From contig NZ_JAMGSI010000001.1 in the NCBI RefSeq assembly GCF_023516715.1, positions 1,054,001-1,118,000 of the forward strand: a DNA stretch of 64,000 bases. Reading direction: 5' to 3'. How positions within the stretch are numbered: the first letter of the stretch is position 1; the number at the start of each line of letters is the position of its first letter. This document shows, piece by piece, positions 40,604 through 48,373 of this stretch. The notes beneath the pieces are model-generated. The model worked only from the letters and a program-made list of their open reading frames with translations, was not told the origin of the DNA and ran no database searches. The stretch comes from Akkermansia massiliensis (lineage in GTDB: Bacteria; Verrucomicrobiota; Verrucomicrobiia; Verrucomicrobiales; Akkermansiaceae). Made by a program: the position numbers and the translations under genes.

Positions 40604-41491
40604 TTATCCCCTGGGATGGAAGCGGTGATGAATGGCATTCAGCCGCTGCTGTTCCAGATGCGTATAAATCTGGGTGGTGGAAATATCGGCATGCCCCAGC
40701 ATTTCCTGAATGATGCGGAGGTCGGCGCCGTTCTCCAGCAGATGCGTGGCGAAGGAATGCCGGAGGATATGCGGGAAGACATGCTGTTCTATTCCCGCGG
40801 CCCTGGCGCGTTCCCGGAGAATCTGGCGTACCCGTTCCCTGGTCAGCGGCCGTCCGCGCACCGTCAGGAAAATATGGCTTTTCGTCCCCGGCTTGACCAG
40901 CCTGGGCCTCCCTTTCTCCAGATACGTCCTCAACGCCTCCAAGGCGGACCTACCCACAGGCACCAGCCGCGTTTTCTCTCCCTTCCCCAGCACGCGGACA
41001 AAGGCATCATTCATATCCAAACTCTCTAATTTGCAACTGATTACCTCACTTACGCGCATGCCGCAGGCGTAAATCATCTCCAGCAGGGCCCTGTCTCTAC
41101 AGCCGAGAGGAATATCCTGAACGTCAACACTTTCAAGCAGTGTTGAAACGGTTTGCTGATCCAGCACATGGGGGAGCGACAGCCCCTGCCGGGGCATTTC
41201 CAGAAAGGCGGAGGGGTCTTTTTCCAGCATCCCCATCCCGGCCAGCCAGCGGAAAAAGATGCGCAAATGCACCATTTCCACCCGCATGGAGCTGCGGGCC
41301 ATGCCGCGGGCCTGCAAATGCCGGAGGAACTCCGTAAGCGTGCCGATGTCCACACGGGAAAGATCAGCGTCTTCCGTACCCAGAAACCGGGCGAATTCCT
41401 CCAGCGTCTGCCTCACGGAAAGCTGGTAGGCGGCGCTCAAGCCTTTCTCTGCGGCCAGAAAACGGATGAAGCGTTCCAGATGGGCTTTCAT
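40604..41491 (-). CDS. xerD: Tyrosine recombinase XerD/XerC type
   Basis: This 295-residue recombinase has a SAM-like N-terminal arm-binding domain (1-100) and a catalytic domain with the full set of residues: R146 in GMRVSEV, K173 in GKGEKTR, H241 and R244 in HILRHSFATH, H267 in MLGHADIS, and nucleophile Y276 in TTQIYTH. Length and layout are those of chromosomal Xer recombinases that resolve dimers at dif, but an integron- or inverton-type role cannot be excluded. It lies 20 bp after the DNA methyltransferase gene in one operon, unusual for a housekeeping xerD. Confidence 0.88.
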   Translation of the reverse strand: MKAHLERFIRFLAAEKGLSAAYQLSVRQTLEEFARFLGTEDADLSRVDIGTLTEFLRHLQARGMARSSMRVEMVHLRIFFRWLAGMGMLEKDPSAFLEMPRQGLSLPHVLDQQTVSTLLESVDVQDIPLGCRDRALLEMIYACGMRVSEVISCKLESLDMNDAFVRVLGKGEKTRLVPVGRSALEALRTYLEKGRPRLVKPGTKSHIFLTVRGRPLTRERVRQILRERARAAGIEQHVFPHILRHSFATHLLENGADLRIIQEMLGHADISTTQIYTHLEQQRLNAIHHRFHPRG

Positions 41492-41511
41492 GGTGTTACC
41501 TCCCCTGCCCG

Positions 41512-42645
41512 TTAAAACCGTTCCACCAGGAACAGGAACTCTGTCACGTTCTGCGGGCGGTTCCTCAAATTCCGGCTGCCGCGGAATGTGGCGTATGGCG
41601 TTTCCAGCGTGACGATATGTCCCAGACGGCCAAGGAAATTCGTCATTTCCTCATAACTGATGAAGCCCTCCGAACTGTACGAAAGGAGAATGAACTTGGC
41701 CGGGCAGTCCTCCAGCAGCCGGAACAGGGCCGCTGGGGCATGCTGCCGGCTGTTGTACGTGGAGCGTTTCCAATCCGCGGGAATGCCGGAAACACGGCTG
41801 GTTTCCGCCGGCTTCTCATAGGAGGACAGCAGGTTCAGCATGAAATAGTTGGAACCGTACGGATGCTGATTGTAGGGAGGGTCCAGGTACACCACATCCA
41901 TCTCCGGCAATTCCGCGGCCAGTTCATTGGCGTCACGGCAGTGGATGGAAAACCGGCAGTTAAACCGGGAAAACACGGGGAACGGCAGTAAAATATCCCC
42001 CAGGATGCGGGAAAGAGCGTTGCCGGCCGTTCCGCCGAACTTGCCGACGCCGTGCCTGTCCTTGTAAAATCCCTTGAACACGCCGGATGTGTTCGTATGC
42101 ACGGAAGCCTCCGCCAGAAGGGGGGCGATGAAATAGGGCCTTACCTCTTCCGGAAGCAAATCGATGGTCTGCCGGGCCGTATCCAGGTACACGGCGTTGC
42201 GGCGCGTATAAAAAACGCGGTCTTCCGGCGTGATGCTGTCCGGATTTTTGGGCGCGTACAACTCCGTGATGAACCCCGGGGACTCATGCGTCTCCATATA
42301 CCGCAGCAGACGCCGGTAATGCCTCTCCAGCTCCAGATTCTCCACTTCCTCCGGATTGCTCAGGTAGCAGGTGTTGACGATGCGGCTATACTCTTCCAGA
42401 TCATTGACAATCAACTCTTCCGAATGCTTTTTCAGGAAACGGGCTACAATGCCGCTGCCGGAAAACAGGTCCCCGGCCTTCAGCCTGTCCTTCCCCAGGC
42501 GGCTTTTCACCTGTTCCAGCCCCATCCCCAGGAAGTGCAGCAGGGAACGCTTGTTGCCCAGATACGTCACAATCTGTTCCGTCAGGTATCTGGGATCTTC
42601 CTCCATCTGCGACGCTGGGAGGGATGATGGCTCGTTCCGGGTCAT
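41512..42645 (-). CDS. D12-class N6-adenine DNA methyltransferase, orphan
   Basis: This 377-residue enzyme transfers a methyl group from S-adenosylmethionine to adenine in DNA. It has the N-terminal motif X region (IVTYLGNKRSLL), motif I D59-L-F-S-G-S-G65, and the catalytic motif IV D255-P-P-Y258 (VYLDPPYNQ). About 190 residues separate motifs I and IV, room for a large target-recognition domain. No restriction endonuclease is adjacent, so it is probably a solitary regulatory-type methylase. The recognition sequence is not predictable. It is first in an operon with xerD. Confidence 0.88.
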   Translation of the reverse strand: MTRNEPSSLPASQMEEDPRYLTEQIVTYLGNKRSLLHFLGMGLEQVKSRLGKDRLKAGDLFSGSGIVARFLKKHSEELIVNDLEEYSRIVNTCYLSNPEEVENLELERHYRRLLRYMETHESPGFITELYAPKNPDSITPEDRVFYTRRNAVYLDTARQTIDLLPEEVRPYFIAPLLAEASVHTNTSGVFKGFYKDRHGVGKFGGTAGNALSRILGDILLPFPVFSRFNCRFSIHCRDANELAAELPEMDVVYLDPPYNQHPYGSNYFMLNLLSSYEKPAETSRVSGIPADWKRSTYNSRQHAPAALFRLLEDCPAKFILLSYSSEGFISYEEMTNFLGRLGHIVTLETPYATFRGSRNLRNRPQNVTEFLFLVERF

Positions 42646-42855
42646 ATACAGGTCTCAACCAGCATACGGCACTCCGGCCTTTCCGTCAAGTTGTGCCGGA
42701 TACGGAAATGGAAGATATGCCCTTGGAATAAGGAAGAAACCCACACCTGCTGAAAGAGACGGGAGGGAAATATATGGAAGGGAAATACATTTTGAAAATT
42801 TCCCTGAATAGTGAGGGTGCATTTCACGCACGTCTCATGAATAGAAAATAAAATC

Positions 42856-43701
42856 ATGAATAATTCATCTATGGATCAATTCTGCTCAGAGCTGGTAGCT
42901 AAGTCCGAATCCAAGCGGTTTCCGTCCGCGTTGCGGGAATTGGGGGAACACGTGGAAACATTTTTGCAGGAGGAAGAAGGTACATGCATTTGCGGGCACG
43001 CTATTAGAGAGCACTATATCATTCAAAACGTGATCAATAGTAAAAAATTGATCGCTGGGAATTACTGTGTGAAAAAATTCATGCACATCGGCACCTCAAA
43101 ACACTTTGATGCCATGGATACGATTGGATCAGGAAGCCTGACCGTACCTCGCAGGAGGTTTTTCAAATGCCTAGCCGCAAATTTGATAGACTTCCTTCGT
43201 AAAAAAAGAAGAAGGCCGCCCGCTTCCTTTCCGGAACCTCTATGTAGCGTCCCTCCCCTGCTCCATGCGGACATGCCGGAAGAAAGGCCTTTCCAAAACA
43301 GCCGTGCATGTTATAGTGCCAACAATCATGAAAAGGCATCTTCTACCCTGCTCCCTGCTCTGCATGCTCCTGGCGGCAACAACGGCCCTGGGCGGTCCCG
43401 GAGACACATTTTACGAAGCCAACCTTTCCCTGACGCGCGCCGCGCGCCTGGAGAAGGAAGGCGATTACAAGGCAGCCCTGGAAAGCGGCAAAAAAGCCGC
43501 GGAGCTGCTTCAGTCCCTGAAAAGTTCAACTCCGGAATGGAATCCGGAGTGGGTGGCCGGGAAGCTGGACGCCGCCGCGCAGTTGCAGCAGCGTGTGGAG
43601 CCTCTGGCCCAAAAGGCCGGGGAGAGCAAGAAGGCGGATTATTCCCTGAAACCCGGAGAACGGAGGGACTTTACCCTGCAACGCGCCTACAAGGCCCATG
43701 A
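42856..43701 (+). pseudogene. CxCGH zinc-finger gene whose 3' end has lost its stop
   Basis: The first ~118 codons (MNNSSMDQFCSELVAKSES..., C44-I-C46-G-H48 ... C71-V-K-K-F) look like a small zinc-binding protein of the kind found in phages and plasmids, and are AT-rich. After the Lys/Arg run near residue 120 the frame turns GC-rich, Pro/Arg-rich and unlike a protein, and continues 374 bp into the next gene, out of frame. That next gene is clearly real, so the shared part is not likely functional. The original stop seems to have been lost at a junction near 43215. The N-terminal half could still be expressed. Confidence 0.5.
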
Positions 43702-43918
43702 ACAGCAAAAACTGATTGTCGGCGCCGTTCCTGCTCCCGCCCCCGTTCACGGTGCGGAACCCGGGAAATCTGCCGCTCCCGCAGCTTCCGGCCGCACGGA
43801 AATCCGCGTTGTCACGCCAGCCGTGGCCAGACCGACGGTTGTTTCCAGAAGATCCGCGCCTTCTCGCGGCCTGCCTCCCCGCACGGACCGGGACGGAAGG
43901 TTCCGCATCGGGAGCTGA
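43328..43918 (+). CDS. Short exported protein sharing N-module and RFRIGS tail with the 918-aa TPR protein
   Basis: This 196-residue protein starts at 43328 with a signal peptide (MKRHLLPCSLLCMLLAATTALGG). Residues about 25-80 (FYEANLSLTRAARL...GDYKAAL...STPEWNPEW) align without gaps to the N-terminal module of the 918-residue protein at 5.5-8.3 kb (about 16 identities in 52). Then come a Pro/Ala-rich linker, a basic region, and the same final residues RFRIGS. The coiled coil and TPR part is missing. Probably periplasmic, role unknown. It overlaps the decayed zinc-finger frame. Confidence 0.8.
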   Translation: MKRHLLPCSLLCMLLAATTALGGPGDTFYEANLSLTRAARLEKEGDYKAALESGKKAAELLQSLKSSTPEWNPEWVAGKLDAAAQLQQRVEPLAQKAGESKKADYSLKPGERRDFTLQRAYKAHEQQKLIVGAVPAPAPVHGAEPGKSAAPAASGRTEIRVVTPAVARPTVVSRRSAPSRGLPPRTDRDGRFRIGS

Positions 43919-43925
43919 TATGAAC

Positions 43926-43964
43926 AAAAGCGGAAGCTTCCGGAACAGTTCCGGTTTTGCTTTT
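43926..43964 (+). terminator. Possible terminator after the short RFRIGS protein gene
   Basis: CCGGAA/TTCCGG (43940-43945 with 43949-43954) nests inside AAAAGC/GCTTTT, ending in TTTT. Confidence 0.6.
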
Positions 43965-43983
43965 CGCCTTTTCCTTTCAACCA

Positions 43984-44024
43984 TAAAAAAGAGCCGCTTC
44001 CCCATTCATCGGGAAAGCGGCTCT
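43984..44024 (-). terminator. Terminator of the GGGtGRT operon
   Basis: On the minus strand a near-perfect 14-bp stem (AGAGCCGCTTTCCC against GGGGAAGCGGCTCT) with a 7-nt loop is followed by TTTTTT. Confidence 0.9.
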
Positions 44025-44043
44025 GTGAATTTTAACAGCGTTC

Positions 44044-45051
44044 TCAGGCGTTCTGCCTGGCGGCTTCTTCAACAGCCACGGCCACCGCTACGGAAGCGCC
44101 GACCATCGGGTTGTTGCCCATGCCGATAAGGCCCATCATTTCCACGTGGGCGGGCACGGAGGAGGAGCCGGCGAACTGGGCGTCCGAGTGCATGCGGCCC
44201 ATGGTATCGGTCATGCCGTAGGAGGCGGGACCGGCAGCCATGTTGTCCGGGTGCAGGGTGCGGCCCGTACCGCCGCCGGAAGCCACGGAGAAGTACTTCT
44301 TGCCCTTCTCGTTGCATTCCTTCTTGTAGGTGCCGGCTACCGGGTGCTGGAAGCGGGTGGGGTTGGTGGAGTTCCCGGTGATGGAGACGTCCACGCCTTC
44401 ATTCCACATGACGGCCACGCCTTCGCGCACGTCGTCGCAGCCGTACACGCGCACAGCGGCCTTCGGGCCCTTGGAGAAAGCCTTCTCCTGGACGATGTTC
44501 AGCTTGCCCGTGGCATAGTCGAACTTGGTCTGCACGTACGTGAAGCCATTGATGCGGGAGATGATGTACGCGGCATCCTTGCCGAGGCCGTTCAGGCAGA
44601 CGCGCAGGTCCTGCTTGCGGACGCGGTTGGCGGATTTGGCAATGCCGATGGCGCCTTCAGCGGCGGCAAAGGATTCATGGCCGGCCAGGAAGCAGAAGCA
44701 TTCCGTTTCATCGCGCAGGAGCATGGCGGCCAGGTTGCCGTGGCCCAGGCCCACCTTGCGGTCGTCCGCAACGGAACCGGGAATGCAGAAGGACTGGAGG
44801 CCTTCACCAATGGCTTCGGCGGCGTCCGCAGCCTTCGTGCAGCCCTTCTTGATGGCGATGGCGGCGCCCACCACGTAGGCCCAGCCGGCGTTTTCAAACG
44901 CGATGGGCTGGATGCCGTTCACGATTTCGCGAACGTTGATGCCCTTGGAAAGGCAGAGTTGTTCCGCTTCTTCAATGGAGCCGATGCCGTATTTGGCCAG
45001 GGCTTCATTGATCTGCTTGATGCGGCGGTCGTAGGATTCGAAAAGAGGCAT
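44044..45051 (-). CDS. GGGtGRT protein
   Basis: This 335-residue cytoplasmic protein carries the family's defining block VASGGGTGRTLHPDNM near residue 260, followed by SYGMTDTMGRMHSDAQF and GLIGMGNNPMVGAS. Other conserved stretches are CIPGSVADDRKVGLGHGNL and FCFLAGHESFAAAEGAIG. Members of this family are encoded beside a NifU-like scaffold in many anaerobes, and their biochemical role is not established. Here the scaffold gene lies 45 bp upstream and a strong terminator follows. Confidence 0.92.
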   Translation of the reverse strand: MPLFESYDRRIKQINEALAKYGIGSIEEAEQLCLSKGINVREIVNGIQPIAFENAGWAYVVGAAIAIKKGCTKAADAAEAIGEGLQSFCIPGSVADDRKVGLGHGNLAAMLLRDETECFCFLAGHESFAAAEGAIGIAKSANRVRKQDLRVCLNGLGKDAAYIISRINGFTYVQTKFDYATGKLNIVQEKAFSKGPKAAVRVYGCDDVREGVAVMWNEGVDVSITGNSTNPTRFQHPVAGTYKKECNEKGKKYFSVASGGGTGRTLHPDNMAAGPASYGMTDTMGRMHSDAQFAGSSSVPAHVEMMGLIGMGNNPMVGASVAVAVAVEEAARQNA

Positions 45052-45096
45052 GATGGTAATAGTGCTTGAAGTTGATATACTCTTTTTAATTCAATC

Positions 45097-45789
45097 TCAT
45101 TCGTGACGAGGATCGATGTACTTGGCGGCCTCGTCGAAACGACCGTAGTTGCCCGTGCACTTGGCGACGGCTTCGTTGGCGTCCACGCCCTTCTTGATCA
45201 TTTCCATCATCGGGCCCATGCGCACGAACTCATAGCCGATGATTTCGCCGTCTTCGTCCAGAGCCAGCTTGGTGATGTAGCCTTCGGCCATTTCCAGATA
45301 GCGGGGGCCCTTGGCGCGGGTGCCGTACAGGGTGCCGATCTGGGAGCGGAGGCCCTTGCCGAGGTCTTCAAGACCGGCGCCGATGGGCAGGCCGCCTTCG
45401 GAGAAAGCGCTCTGGGTGCGGCCGTACACGATCTGCAGGAACAGTTCGCGCATGGCGGTGTTGATGGCGTCGCACACGAGGTCCGTGTTCATCGCTTCCA
45501 GCACGGTCTTGCCGGGCAGGATTTCCGCGGCCATGGCGGCGGAGTGGGTCATGCCGGAGCAGCCGCTGGTTTCTACAAGGGCTTCCTCAACGATGCCGTT
45601 CTTGACGTTCAGCGTCAGCTTGCAGGTGCCCTGCTGGGGAGCGCACCAGCCCACGCCGTGGGTCAGGCCGGAAATATCCGTGATCTCCTTGGATTGCGTC
45701 CAGTTGCCTTCCTGCGGGATGGGGGCCGGACCATGGTTGCAGCCTTTCTTGACGCAACACATTTGTTCGATTTCGTGTGTAAACTGCAT
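45097..45789 (-). CDS. NifU-like iron-sulfur cluster assembly scaffold (GGGtGRT partner)
   Basis: This 230-residue protein has an N-terminal Cys-rich segment (MCCVKKGCNHG) and a NifU N-like/IscU-like part with GWCAPQQGTCKLTLNVKNGIVEEALVETSGCSGMTHSAAMAAEILPGKTVLEAM. The conserved Cys residues are in CAPQ, SGCSG and DLVCDAINTAM. It probably holds a transient Fe-S cluster for delivery. The C-terminal half has no similarity to NifU. It is the first gene of the GGGtGRT operon. Confidence 0.85.
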   Translation of the reverse strand: MQFTHEIEQMCCVKKGCNHGPAPIPQEGNWTQSKEITDISGLTHGVGWCAPQQGTCKLTLNVKNGIVEEALVETSGCSGMTHSAAMAAEILPGKTVLEAMNTDLVCDAINTAMRELFLQIVYGRTQSAFSEGGLPIGAGLEDLGKGLRSQIGTLYGTRAKGPRYLEMAEGYITKLALDEDGEIIGYEFVRMGPMMEMIKKGVDANEAVAKCTGNYGRFDEAAKYIDPRHE

Positions 45790-45941
45790 GGTATTAGGAT
45801 GTTAATATGAAGATGGGCCTGCAGTCATCGGACAGCCCCACCTTGAGCGGGACGGATCATACCAGCAAAATCCCGATTGGCAAACACGAATGATTGAAAA
45901 CCGGGCGAAATGCTTCATCATCAGTCCGGAGCCCGCCCCGC

Positions 45942-46799
45942 ATGAAGTCACGCCCGCGTCATCCCCTTCTCAACAAACTTGCAATCATCTCTGTCTCAAT
46001 ACTGATGATCGGCTTTTCCTTATTCATGTGGGCGTGGCAGGTGGAACCCAGGCGCGTGGAAACCGTCACGACCGCGCTGGAAGTGCCGCAGTGGAAGGAA
46101 AAAGGCGGCTCCCCGCTCCGGATCGTGATCGCCGGAGACTTCCACCTGCGCCCGAACGGCGGCGACCAGGCGCGCCGGTACATGGAAAAAATCATGGAGG
46201 CCCAGCCGGACATGATCTTCCTGCTGGGGGACTACGCCAACGGCCACACCCGGGAGAGCAGCATGAGTCCGGAAACAGCCAGGGAATACTTCAAGATGCT
46301 GAAGGCCCCCCTGGGCATCTTCGCCGTACAGGGCAACCATGACCAGTACTACGGCTGGGACCTGTGGCGGAACATGTTTTCCGAGCTGGGCATCCTGCCC
46401 ATGTGGAACGATTCCCTGCTGCTGCACCTCCCCGGAGGCAGAGATTTGCAGCTTTCCTCCGTTCGGGACGACTACCACCTGAGAATCAGGCCGGAGGAAC
46501 TGCCGCTGCGTTTTTCCCCGGACATTCCCCACATCCTGCTCTCCCACGTGCCGGACATCTTTCCCCTGCTGGCTCCCGGCACGGCGGACGCCGTCATCAG
46601 CGCCCATACCCACGGCGGGCAGATCTGCCTGCCCGGCGGCAAGCCCCTGGCGAACATCTCCCGGGAGAAGGCCAAATTCTCCTATCCCTGGTCCCAGCTG
46701 AACGGAACCCCCTTCCTCATCACCCGCGGGCTGGGATGCAGCGTTCTTCCCCTGCGCTTCTGCTGCCCTCCGGAAATCATCGTGCTGGAAATCCAATAA
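45942..46799 (+). CDS. Membrane-anchored metallophosphoesterase (YaeI/YkuE type)
   Basis: This 285-residue protein has an N-terminal signal anchor (about 10-30). The dimetal phosphoesterase motifs are in order: AGDFHLRP, LLGDYANGH, VQGNHDQYY, LLSHVPD and SAHTHGGQICLP. This set matches YaeI/YkuE, including UDP-2,3-diacylglucosamine hydrolase activity of LpxG-type members. The start at 45942 gives the membrane segment; a TTG upstream is less likely. It is followed after 32 bp by the DUF1353-like gene. Confidence 0.87.
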   Translation: MKSRPRHPLLNKLAIISVSILMIGFSLFMWAWQVEPRRVETVTTALEVPQWKEKGGSPLRIVIAGDFHLRPNGGDQARRYMEKIMEAQPDMIFLLGDYANGHTRESSMSPETAREYFKMLKAPLGIFAVQGNHDQYYGWDLWRNMFSELGILPMWNDSLLLHLPGGRDLQLSSVRDDYHLRIRPEELPLRFSPDIPHILLSHVPDIFPLLAPGTADAVISAHTHGGQICLPGGKPLANISREKAKFSYPWSQLNGTPFLITRGLGCSVLPLRFCCPPEIIVLEIQ

Positions 46800-46831
46800 A
46801 AACAATCGTTCGGAACACTCCCTGCCCTCCT

Positions 46832-47386
46832 ATGCCCTCTCCTTTTTATTCACATGATATTTACCTGTTATTAACAGTGACGTGCATGGCCGTGGCGCTG
46901 GAATCGTGCTCCGTCCCCGTCAAGGCTCCGGAAGCCGTGGCCGGATGGTATGAAGGAACCCTCTACGAAGACAAACCCTTCTACATCACTAAAAACGCCA
47001 TCAGCTGGACCAGCGGTAGGAAAAAGGCGGACTTCGGCCACTGGACCGCCGTCAGCGTGTATGACCCCACCATCCGCCTGAAAGCGGAGGGCGGTACATT
47101 CACCATCTCACCCGGCTACGGCTGGGACGGCGTCACCTGGGGAACCACCCCGCCGGACATGCTGTTCCCTTCCCTGTTTCACGACGCCATGCTGCACGCT
47201 AAAATGAATGGCGCGCCCATCGCCAGAAACCAGATTGACCTGGCCTTCTACGACCTCATGACCAGCCAGCACGCCAGCCGCAAGGGGCTTTACTACCGCT
47301 TTGTGCGCCTCTTCGGCTGGTGCTTTACCCTTCCCCAGCACCCGCACACATTGACGATCCGCCGGGAGGAATCCGGGGTAGAATAA
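46832..47386 (+). CDS. DUF1353-like possible lipoprotein
   Basis: This 184-residue protein starts at 46832. The N-terminus (about 10-26) is hydrophobic and ends ALESC, a weak lipobox, so it may be a lipoprotein. The centre GYGWDGVTW...FPSLFHDAMLHA with the following QIDLAFYDLM resembles the DUF1353 pattern (a conserved Asp then HD). Function unknown. It is the second gene after the phosphoesterase. Confidence 0.65.
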   Translation: MPSPFYSHDIYLLLTVTCMAVALESCSVPVKAPEAVAGWYEGTLYEDKPFYITKNAISWTSGRKKADFGHWTAVSVYDPTIRLKAEGGTFTISPGYGWDGVTWGTTPPDMLFPSLFHDAMLHAKMNGAPIARNQIDLAFYDLMTSQHASRKGLYYRFVRLFGWCFTLPQHPHTLTIRREESGVE

Positions 47387-47491
47387 TTTCCCTGCACACA
47401 TGCCGCTCCGTTTGCTGCCCTGCGGCTTGCTCGTCTCCGGCTTCAGATCTTTTCTCATGATTACTCTCCTTTCTCTGGAAGGATTTAAGCC

Positions 47492-47584
47492 ATGGAACAT
47501 GAACGGACTGAAAAAACTGACGCCCGGAAAGCCCGCAGAAGGAGGGAAAATTTGACCAGACGCATCCTGTTTTGCCTTGCCTGA
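47492..47584 (+). CDS. Possible 30-residue Arg-rich small protein
   Basis: ATG at 47492 follows GGAAGGA (47477-47483) by 8 nt, good ribosome-binding spacing. The 30 codons encode a basic peptide (HERTEKTDARKARRRRENLTRR then ILFCLA) ending 2 bp before the palindrome upstream of the flavodoxin gene. No homology is recognised. Confidence 0.3.
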   Translation: MEHERTEKTDARKARRRRENLTRRILFCLA

Positions 47585-47586
47585 TT

Positions 47587-47604
47587 AGTTAGTTTAATCT
47601 AACT
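47587..47604. promoter_or_regulatory. Palindromic operator candidate upstream of flavodoxin
   Basis: AGTTAG-TTTAAT-CTAACT is a perfect 6-bp dyad with a 6-bp AT spacer, centred 38 bp before the flavodoxin ATG. It may bind a dimeric repressor; there is no T-run, so it is not a terminator. Confidence 0.4.
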
Positions 47605-47632
47605 TCTGGCGTCGTAACAACAACCAGCACAC

Positions 47633-48067
47633 ATGGAAATCACCATTATCTACGGAACGGAAACAGGAAATTCGGAAAGCCTGGCCCGGGAGGCCCGGGA
47701 AAAACTGACAAAGCTCGGCCATCAGGCAACAGTGGTTGATATGGAGGATATGACGGTGGAACAGTTGAAAAATGCGGGAACGCTGCTGGTCGTCACCAGC
47801 ACGTGGGGAGACGGCGAACCTCCCTCCAATGCAGAGGCGCTGTACCAGGCATTGAAGGACTCCTCGGAAGACCTTTCTACAGTCAATTATGCCGTCTTCG
47901 CCCTTGGGGATGAATTTTATGAAAACTTCTGCCAGGCAGGCAAGGACTTCGATGCCTTCCTGGAACGTTTGAAGGCGCAAAGGCTGCTGCCGGTAGCCCT
48001 GTCCGATGGGGATTATGACGCCACCTTCCCGGAATGGGTAGATGCCCTCGCGGAAAAACTTTCCTGA
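47633..48067 (+). CDS. Flavodoxin
   Basis: This 144-residue protein has the FMN-phosphate loop IIYGTETGNSESLA, the TSTWGDGEPPSNA aromatic/acidic loop and the second FMN loop FALGDEFYENFCQAG. It resembles the flavodoxin domain of sulfite reductase and cytochrome P450 reductase more than long-chain flavodoxins. It is a cytoplasmic electron carrier with no adjacent partner enzyme. No ribosome-binding sequence is obvious. Confidence 0.92.
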   Translation: MEITIIYGTETGNSESLAREAREKLTKLGHQATVVDMEDMTVEQLKNAGTLLVVTSTWGDGEPPSNAEALYQALKDSSEDLSTVNYAVFALGDEFYENFCQAGKDFDAFLERLKAQRLLPVALSDGDYDATFPEWVDALAEKLS

Positions 48068-48373
48068 CGTTTCTTCCTTTTTTATTTTTAAGGTGTGTAA
48101 AACGCCTCATCTTCAAATCGGACACTCCTTTAAAAAAACGCTTCTTCCGGCATCAGGGCTGGGAGAGGCGCTCTTTTTTCCTGAAAAACAGGTCCCCAGT
48201 AAAACCATTTGCCGCTCCTGGGAATAAGGGACTCCGGCCCCCTTATCAACTTGCTCCCTCCGAAGCAAGGCGAAGGCTTTCAAAATTAAAATACCCTCCT
48301 TTCCTCATTATCTTGCCGCCTCAGATAAAAAGTTACAAATTCCTATCCCTCCCCTTCCGAATTCCCGTCAAGT
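48068..48373. other. Intergenic region with hairpin
   Basis: No gene is seen. ATAAGGG/CCCTTAT (48224-48230 with 48240-48246) resembles the hairpin ATAAGGGC/GCCCTTAT downstream of lpxC-fabZ (35216-35237), with a similar CTCC...GGCCC loop. The remainder is AT-rich and unrecognised. Confidence 0.55.

Noticed and set aside
47108-47458. Minus-strand 116-codon reading with a strong AAAGGAG site before an ATG at 47458
   Set aside because: The ribosome site is good, but 279 bp are antisense to the DUF1353-like gene and the product has shadow composition; kept only as a note.
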